Positions 56,069 through 64,000 of a DNA stretch of 64,000 bases are shown here, one piece after another. The notes under the pieces are model-generated. The model saw nothing but the letters and a program-made list of their open reading frames with translations. It did not search any database and was not told the DNA's origin. Origin of the DNA: Aptenodytes patagonicus (lineage: Eukaryota; Chordata; Aves; Sphenisciformes; Spheniscidae); NCBI RefSeq assembly GCF_965638725.1, contig NC_134949.1, forward strand, positions 123,006,294 to 123,070,293, written 5' to 3'. Made by a program: the position numbers and the translations under genes. Each line of letters begins with the position of its first letter. Position 1 is the first letter of the stretch.

Positions 56069-56074
56069 TTTATA
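56069..56074 (-). promoter_or_regulatory. RCAN1: TATA box of the RCAN1.4 promoter
   Basis: Forward TTTATA reads TATAAA on the RCAN1 sense strand (in CCTTATAAACG), 81 bases upstream of the RCAN1.4 ATG. Transcription would start near 56040, leaving a 5' UTR of about 50 bases. Confidence 0.7.
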
Positions 56075-56189
56075 AGGGAAAGAAGTCCAGCCCCTCAAAA
56101 AAAAAAAGTTTCAGAGCATCCTGTATGTGACAGCGAATTCCTGAACAAAGTCCTGCATGCTTTGAGGCAGTCAGGAACAAAATGTAAGC

Positions 56190-56580
56190 TGCGACTGGAA
56201 AGAGGTGACGTCAGCACATTAGTCAGCTTCCCTATGCTAATTACCAGTGCTCAGGAGGATGGAAAAAACAGCTGAGGTTTGCACAGCAGCTGCTTTATCG
56301 AGCCTCTTGCAGCATAGTTTCCACTGGTAGTAATTCCATTCAGCTCTCAGACAACATGCTCTTCACTGGAATGGGACAACCCATCTTAAGATGGAAAATG
56401 TTACTGCTAAAGGACCAAAGTCTACAGTAATAGCCTGTAATTAGCCAGGAGGAAAATTTCAAGACTTCGGAACGGAAAACAAATCCCTCAGGTCAATAGC
56501 TTTTGGTAATTTTGTGGAAAAAATACATGGACTGAAATTTAGAGATCAGGAGGAATTGATTTGGGAAACTACTTTTCCCC
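56190..56580 (-). promoter_or_regulatory. RCAN1: RCAN1.4 promoter: NFAT-core cluster and CRE palindrome
   Basis: Upstream of the TATA box are NFAT cores GGAAA on the plus strand at 56197, 56261, 56393, 56451, 56474, 56516 and 56564, and on the minus strand (forward TTTCC) at 56318 and 56574. A full CRE/ATF palindrome TGACGTCA lies at 56206-56213, four bases after the 56197 core, an arrangement like composite NFAT:AP-1/ATF sites. The human exon-4 promoter is known to be driven by clustered NFAT sites under calcineurin control. The motifs are seen; their use in this species is inferred. Confidence 0.65.
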
Positions 56581-56685
56581 CCATTACAATAAGAATTCAT
56601 TTTGAAGCTTTCTTCAAAGCAACTACATGGACTAATTACCATTCTTCACTTTATTAAAAACTCATTCCAAGCCTCAAACCGTTGA

Positions 56686-57010
56686 CGTTTTTTTGTTTTG
56701 GGAGACTTGGGTTTTGGGGGTTTTTTTTTGTTTTTTTGTTTGGTTTTTTTAACAGGAGCTTCATCAGAAATCTGCTGGCAAGGTTTTAAGAGACAACCTG
56801 AACTACCGACAGCAGTGATGGGGTATGAAACCTACATTTCTGACATTTTCTGGTTTATTTGTATCCCAGTTTCAGAACATTTCCCAAGAAGCAGCACAGG
56901 ACACAGGTTTTTGGGTGGGGTGGTTTTTTTTTGTTTTGGGGTGTTTTTTCCTTGGTTTTGCTTTTGTGGTGGGTTTTTTTGTTGATTTTAAAAAAAACCA
57001 AAACAACAAG
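56686..57010. repeat. Low-complexity T/G-rich tracts with a short A/C-rich end
   Basis: Two runs made almost only of T and G (56686-56752 and 56910-56985), followed at about 56988-57010 by an A/C-rich run that is roughly complementary to the second, so a hairpin could form. Simple-sequence origin is likely. Confidence 0.8.
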
Positions 57011-60000
57011 AACCATTTTAAAAAAAGTCATTAACATTTAAAGTAATTCATTAAGTTTAAGCTGAAGCTTTTACAAGCTATTTGGAACTCTCCCATGCAG
57101 CTTCAGATCAAAATTTATAATGAAGTCAAATTGTAAGTGCATTTAGTTCATTTTACTATAACACGGGACTATGACAGAAGCATCAAGTTTTATGAAATAC
57201 TTGCAAACAACAGTCATAAGTTTAAAACCTTATTTCATAAATATTTAATCATTTAATATTTAACTATTCACATGAATAGCCTTCTCTGTTTCCATGGGCT
57301 CTACTTACTTGCTTAAAGTTAAGGATGCTTCTTGTGCCACAGGCTAAAGTCCCCATTTAATAGTCAAACTCTCTGCTATTGTAAATCTACCTTAGCATTA
57401 AAGTTACTTTAGCGTGAAAGACTACTCAGATCAACTTCCTAAGCACCTTTCCTTAGAAGACCTCGCTTAAAAACGAGCTCAGCTCAGGAAGAGAGAAGGT
57501 GCTCTGAAGGACAACTCAACAATTGGTGTAGATGCTGTCAGTGAGATTAAACTCAACTCCGAAAGAAAGTAATAGGTAACAAGCCTCCAGTGCTCCAGAA
57601 GCACCTAACATACTGGGTGCCTGAAGGACAGAAAGATAGGAAGAAACAGCAGCTCCTTTCCTCACCCCGAGCTCCCAGGAAGATGGGACGCAGTGGCTAT
57701 CCAGCCACTCAACACTGCCAAGATCTGGACTGGGCACACATGCAGTGAGAACAGGTCTGAGTTCCCAAGCTCACAACCTGTACCCAGAAACACAGATACT
57801 TAAGAAGAGCATTCATAAACAGCCATCATGCCAAGCAGTGAACCACCTGAGCTCACACAGAAAATCATGCCGAGTATGTCTTGAATCCTGCCCTTGCCCT
57901 GGAATTAGGTCGTCAAGTGTCTTAAAGACTTCGGAAGTGGAAGCACCAAGCATGACTCCATAGACCAGCAGCCAGGATGCTCATCTGGAAAATATGGTCA
58001 TGAATCAGCTGAGCATAAAAGGAAAACAGGCTTTCCACATCCTAGGTGAACGCTGTAGCTACTGATAAGAAAGTAAAGAAGGTCCCCCTTTAACCTCCTA
58101 CTGAGTCAGAGCCATTGGGCATACTCTGAGGCTACAGAGGTGATGGCAGCATCTCTGTGCATGACAGGTGGAAAGAATATTTATTTTGTAGAGCCTCACA
58201 GGGCCTACACAGGAGGCAGTTTGAGCTGTTCAATAGAACAAAGCCTTTGGCAACCTAGCTGCAGACCTTTATATAGCTAAGCGTGTCAAAGCTTCCTAGC
58301 AGTCCAGTGATTGTAAAGCCTTCAAAATCCCTATTTTGGGCTTCACAGCTTAAAGTAGGACAGGTAGACCTGAGGAACTTGCATCCCTTTGTAACTCTAG
58401 ACTTACATTTTTATGCCCAGATCCCATGAAAAGTAAGACATTAAAAATACCTCTGATTGCTATCCTCAAGGCCACCTACACACTACTGAGACCTGAGGAA
58501 ACTGACTTTACAAGTCTTACTACAGCCATCTTTCAAATATAACTTTGTCATCTAAAACAGGACTACAGCCTGCTGTATTACTGTGTTAGCTGTAAAAAAC
58601 CCAACTATCTGAGAGCGTTTAACACCTCACAAAACAATTTTTTCACACTGTGTTCTCCAGATTCAAAACAAACATTGAGTCTTCTACTGATACACACTAG
58701 GTTTTTACTTTGCCCATTTAAAAAGACAAAGAAAAGAAACCAGTCCTGGTCTGTTCCATTTTATCATTATTTTTGGTAAGGTTGTGTCACCAGTCACTCT
58801 TAAAGAAATAATTCAGGCAAAAAAAGATGGTTGCATACTAACACTCCATTCACAACACAGAATAAAAGGAGAACTAGTATTCTGGGGGGGGGGAGGGGAG
58901 GCATCACTTTGAAGTGGTCTATTATCCTTACTGCTATGCTTGATTAGAGCAAAAATGCAGTCTACAATGTCTCAATTAGTGGATTAAATAAACTACTTCG
59001 AATTATTAAAAAACAAACAGAAGGACTTACTTTCTCAAAAAAAAAAAATTCTCACTACCCCTGCTTCATTTAATGAAGTCTTATTTAAGGCAGCAGCATT
59101 ATGCTGAGAAATCTACTGTAGAAACCAAGAGTCAAAGTTACAAAACCACCATTACAAAACCCTGACAGTGTTGCAATGTTTCTTCTGTGGTGTTCAGGTC
59201 CTGTAACATTTGTTAACCACATGCTAACAAACTGTCTGGAACAAGAACACGGCAAGACTATTAGAACTTCTGGATTTGATGTTCTGATACTATCAGAACG
59301 CAGTTTTTCTTCTCCCTTGTCTTCAGAGAGTTTGCTGCTTTCTGTCTTCTCTTTGAGATTCCCTAGTGACCTACAAAAAGAGAACAAGGGCAAGGAGATC
59401 ACCTGCTTAAAGATATATGCTGTCATCCAGATACCAAATAACGTCTGATACTAAAGAACACAAACTTCATCAGTGCAATGGGATGCTGCTGTACTTTGGG
59501 CAACAAGAATCAGGGAAACCAAACAGGTAAGAATAGTATGACATGACAAACATGGTAAGCCCTACTTTCTCAGGTTTCACCTTTCCCTTGAAAGGTACAG
59601 ATTCTGGGGGTCAGGTTTTAAAAGCCGAGTTCTAAAAATTGCAGACAAGATACTCAATGAAGACAAAGTACTCCCCTAACATCAATAGCACCTGACAGAT
59701 CCTCCACTAGTAGCACTTCCCAGGCAGAGAAATTGAACAGAGACAATTTTTGGATTACTTTTGGGGTGAAAGGAAAAACAAGGAGTCAAACGAGCATATG
59801 GAATAGTGGGAACACAAAACGATTGAATGCCATAAATAGTTCTATAATTCAATCTCCACATGCAGTAAAATAGGTAAGGCACAGAAGAGGAGGAAATGAG
59901 ACCAGAGAAGTAGAAAAAAGGCAAGTCACAAAAATGACTGTTCATTGCCGATAACTACATTAGCAAAGCTAACAATCTGAGGAAGAAAATTAACATGAAA

Positions 60001-60973
60001 ATAAATTTTGGTAATTCTGTAAGATAATAAAATGATCACCTACAAGCTATAAATCAGAACAATATAGTCCATTCTTTTCTCTCATCCCTGGCAGACTTTT
60101 ACAATTGCCCTTGGAGGGTGCTCTTTATGTAATCCCTGTACTCCCACTATATATACTTGCTCATCTTTTGCTAACAACATATAGTTTCTATTCCTGTCTT
60201 CGTGTTAATTATCGTGCCTTAGCACTTACTTACGACAGGGATAATCATCTTGAAGTTATCTAGAATGAATAATCATACTTACTGGTTTCATTTTCCTAGT
60301 GGTTGGGAAAGCAGAGGGAGGGGCAGACAGTAATGGATAAACAGCTTCCAGAGCTATCCATGCATGTCTAGGGTCAGTAAGCTCTGCTCTGTGTGCACTA
60401 GCACGCACCTGAATTCAGGCGACCTTCTAACCTGCACTGTTCTGTCAGCGCAGGAGCAGGGGTGCTATGCGTCTGCATGGGACAGGCATGCTGAAGGAGA
60501 GTATGGGAGAAGCTAACAGATGTTCCTTTCTAGAACTTAACACTCATCTAGAGCATGGCTTCAGCACACATTCAGGTAAAAACAAAAAATCCCCAGAACT
60601 CAGACCCACTGAAAAAGTAAGGAAGTTTAACATATGAAGGGCTAATGAGCACGTCCTTGACAGTGTATTTTTCTCTACTGCCTTTAAGAGTGTTCTGCAA
60701 ACTAACATTTCCATCAGGGAACAGTAACCTTCTCCATCGTTGGAAAACCTTCTTTTCCCTGCCATCCTTGGGATTCAAGAAGTGGGTTGTTTTTACGTGG
60801 AGGTTTGTGTTGTGGGGTTTGTTTTGTTTTGAAACTTACTTGATGAGCAAGAGAAGTCACATCAACGCCAGCTGGCTCAACCAAAGAGCCAGGAGTGAGG
60901 GCAGTGAGTTAAGTCACTGCCTTAAAATGTCTGCACAGTTCTTGGTCTCATTTTACTATCCAAAAATGAATCA

Positions 60974-61046
60974 CCCCCCCCCCCCCCCAAAAAAAAAAAA
61001 AACAAAAAAACAAACCAAAAAAAAACAAACCAAAAAATTCCCCCCA
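60974..61046. repeat. Poly-C, poly-A and A/C-rich simple repeat
   Basis: Fifteen C (60974-60988), fourteen A, then runs of the CAAACCAAAA type ending in C6. It is roughly complementary to the GT-rich tract at 60785-60835. Confidence 0.9.
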
Positions 61047-64000
61047 AAAGAAAGACGACTGAAAGCAAACCTGGACATGATTTCTTTTTGCAAGTCTGAC
61101 AGGATTTGTTATGAAGTAAAGTTAACTGGCAGACCAATTATACTTGAGTATACTTTTCTCCTCAAAATCCTTAAATAGCCTGAGCGCTGGGAGACCGGCA
61201 ACCTTGATGTCTAATCCAGAACACTGGAATGGCTATACACCTACTCATGCAGTCAGGCAGTAACACAGCCCTTAACTTAGCTGTACAAATTTCTCCCATG
61301 TCAGGGAGAAACCCAGATCAGAAACACAGGGAGAAGGGGGGAGTCAGAATTATCATACAACTGAAAATGTTAATGGACAGTTCCTTCTGCTTTGTGGTTA
61401 TGAAAAACCTTAAGTTTTTCTAAAGTTGTGTGCTCGTTGATTTTATATTCTACGCATTCATCAGATCATCAGAATAATACTACAAGCAAAATAAGTATAT
61501 ACACTGAGTTAGTACATCAACAGAGAAATAATCTGCAACAAAACACCTTTCTAACAAGGAAAAAAGAGTATCTAGTATTACGGAATAAACTGCACAAATG
61601 ATATCTGCAAATTTATTTACAGTAAAGAAATCACACAGAGCACAGCAATACAAGTACACAAACTGGTTTTCCAAATTACACAGAGCTACGTGCAGTATAT
61701 TAAGTCAAGGTAACACCCACACAATGACAAAATGGAAAAAGGGGCACAAAGCATGGAGTTAAGACTGTCATCATCAGCTCCTTTCATTAACTCTGTTTAT
61801 AATGTGGAACAGCAAACACACAACCATTCACTGTTTCATATGCTTACAAGTATTTTAGTCACTGAATTTCCAGTCATAAAAGTAGAGACAAAAATTTGTG
61901 CAGTTTTAACAAAATTTAAGCATCTGTTTCCATATAATAGGGTACACAAAAGAAAAGCCTATCTGTCTGTACTACATCAAGTTATGTCAAGTAATATATA
62001 GGAGTGCTATTTGAAAAAAGCATTCAATGGCTATAAAACTCTCAACTATTGGACAATATTTTCATATCTAAAGCAACTTTTCACAAATAAATATTGCTGA
62101 CAAGTATTCAAGCTTTATCAGAGCACTAATTCAGCACAATTATCACTAGCATACTTTGTATGTTAGCGCAGATACTTATTGCAGATAGACACGGCTAGAC
62201 TCAGTTGACAATAAAAATTAAAGGCCAGGCATCTCGGGTGCGGTGCCACCTCCGTTTTACTTTCAGCTGTTCCAGGAAAACCTTTTCCTCTTCCAAACAG
62301 AAAACAGAGCAGAGGAATGAGTGACCGTTTTCTAAGATGTTAGGCAAAACATGTAAAAGCAAGCAGAAAAGCTATGAAGATTCTGCACATTTACTAAGAT
62401 GGTACACATGCCTAAGACCCAAGGCTCAAATACCTTTATATACCTAAAATTATAGAAGGATAAATGCCAATCAAACCAAGTTTTTCAAAAAATTCTACTT
62501 ATTTCTCCTGTATTTATTTCTGTTTAGATTCATTAACTGATTCACTTTAATTACAAAATTATCTACAGGTAATATATTTACAGTAGAAAGCATATCGTGA
62601 AACACCAAGTCTTTTTGGAAGAGAAGATGCTTCTTAAAAGTGTATGAAAATACCTGAAAAAGACTGTCCAGCAGTATTATAGTTCAATCCATTACATGTT
62701 GGGGGTGGGGGGCTGCAAGAAAAAAAAATAAATCCACAAAATAAAAAGCCAAAGACCAAGATGATAATCTTTAACCAAGGCAAATGGAAACAAGATCATT
62801 CCCATGGCCGGATGCAGTTGCAGTGTTGATTATTTATTTCTATTTAAGGCGGAAAGAGGAAAGAAAAGGCGACGGAGACAATAGTACAGTCTATAACTCA
62901 TCACGGAAGCGGTGCACATGCCACACTAGAAAAGGCTAACTATGGAAAGGGAAGGGCAGGAAATCCTTAAACAACTCTTCTAACTTAAACTTGTTGAAGG
63001 CTTCTATAAAAATAGGTATCTATATAAATACTTTCCTCAGAGTGGAGATTAAAAAAGGGGAAAGAGAGGAAAATTCTCCAAAGATCATCTATATTTATTA
63101 TGAACTAAAAAAGAACAAGGGCTTTTAAACCAAAATGTGTTAATAGGCCATTTTTGCATACTACAGAAAAAGCATCTGTAAACTATTCACGGCAGAACTG
63201 AAGGAAGTTATTTGTTAAAAAAATGTTCCCGCACCCCCCAAGATATAAAGTAATATCTCATAAGCACGGTGTAACTATGAAATAAAGGAAGCATGAGGTA
63301 TTCTTCCTACCACTATAACTTGGAAAAATCATCAGCAGTCTGACCTTTTCAAGGTTATTTATTTGAATACCAGTGTGGGGAAAAAAAATCTAGACAGTAA
63401 TTAACAGATCAGTGGATTTGCAAGATGAAACAATTTAAGAAAGAAAGAAGGGACATGCTATACACATCAGCTCCTAAAACAAAAATGGCCCTTCAGATAA
63501 TTATTTCTTGAGCGAGGGGGCACCTTCTGAAGATGAAGAACACTTTGTTTTGTAAAGAGGGAACAGCTGTAAAGTTATTTATAAGTTAGATTCAGCAGAG
63601 GGAGAGGTCCAGGGGATAGGGCACATGCTTAGAGTTGGATTCATGCATTCTTTAAGCACGTCATGCATACTCTGACACTTACCACAGCTGGAGAGCTGCA
63701 CTCCGATGCTGCCTCTGCACATTGCCCATGCATTACGGTGAGCTAAGGGGCATTGAGGAAATGTTGGTGCTGGGCTTGCACACCGGTATCTAAATGTATG
63801 GTATACCATGTTTGAAGACTGAACAGGGACCAAATGTCAGAGAAATGGGCCTTTAGTGTTAACCTAGATATATTTAAATGTTGACAGTGACATCAGTAGA
63901 ACTATCTTCAGCAGCCGAAACAAGAAGTGATGAGGAATGGAAGTTCTTGCATGAAGACAATCACATCATGACAGCTTATAAGAACGGATGTAGAGTGAAA

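Larger units (their letters stand above)
56600..64000 (-). other. RCAN1: AT-rich stretch, probably RCAN1.1-specific intron
   Basis: Upstream of the RCAN1.4 promoter; in human this is the long intron after the distal RCAN1.1 first exon, so it is read as intron. No exon, RNA gene or transposon recognised. GT-rich low-complexity tracts occur at about 56686-56752 and 56910-56985 and at 60785-60835, and an AC-rich tract at 60974-61046 that starts with 15 C and 14 A. A G-rich spot lies at 58884-58900. Confidence 0.5.

Noticed and set aside
60645-61178. 177-codon plus-strand frame
   Set aside because: Its middle is the C/A-rich simple repeat, giving proline and lysine runs; no domain.

Overview
The window looks like bird nuclear DNA. 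It has intron-split genes, one CR1 LINE 3' end of the avian type, and a solo LTR of a kind widespread in bird genomes. Two genes are recognised, both on the minus strand: KCNE1 (single coding exon at 9455-9835) and RCAN1 (four coding exons between 49234 and 55988, the short RCAN1.4 form). This is the same order and orientation as the KCNE1-RCAN1 pair of human 21q22.12. The LTR type hints at a neoavian bird rather than a galliform, but that is weak inference.

Layout. 1-7.2 kb: no recognised gene; it holds a pair of adjacent near-perfect palindromes at 5.55 kb. 7.2-9.45 kb: probable KCNE1 3' UTR, with an inverted repeat that folds as an unbroken stem only when read in the KCNE1 sense. 9.455-9.89 kb: KCNE1 coding exon and its likely splice acceptor. 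9.9-47.6 kb: KCNE1 5' side and intergenic DNA, moderately GC-rich to about 39 kb, with an ERVL-like solo LTR (5-bp target duplication), small tandem duplications, candidate regulatory elements, two exon-like segments of unknown origin and a 5'-truncated CR1. 47.6-49.2 kb: probable RCAN1 3' UTR. 49.2-56.0 kb: the RCAN1.4 coding exons. 56.0-56.6 kb: the RCAN1.4 promoter, with a TATA box, a full CRE palindrome and many NFAT cores. 56.6-64 kb: AT-rich sequence expected to be the long intron between the distal RCAN1.1 first exon (not in this window) and exon 4.

Function. KCNE1 is the single-pass beta subunit that slows KCNQ1 potassium channels. RCAN1 binds and restrains calcineurin, and its exon-4 promoter is switched on by calcineurin-NFAT signalling, which makes a negative feedback loop; the NFAT-core cluster seen here fits that. 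No RNA gene, CRISPR array or operon-like structure was seen. Most other open frames are chance frames or antisense shadows. The most interesting unexplained items are the KCNE1-side hairpin, the twin palindromes, the composite NFAT/CRE site and the two orphan exon-like segments at 38.6 and 44.5 kb.
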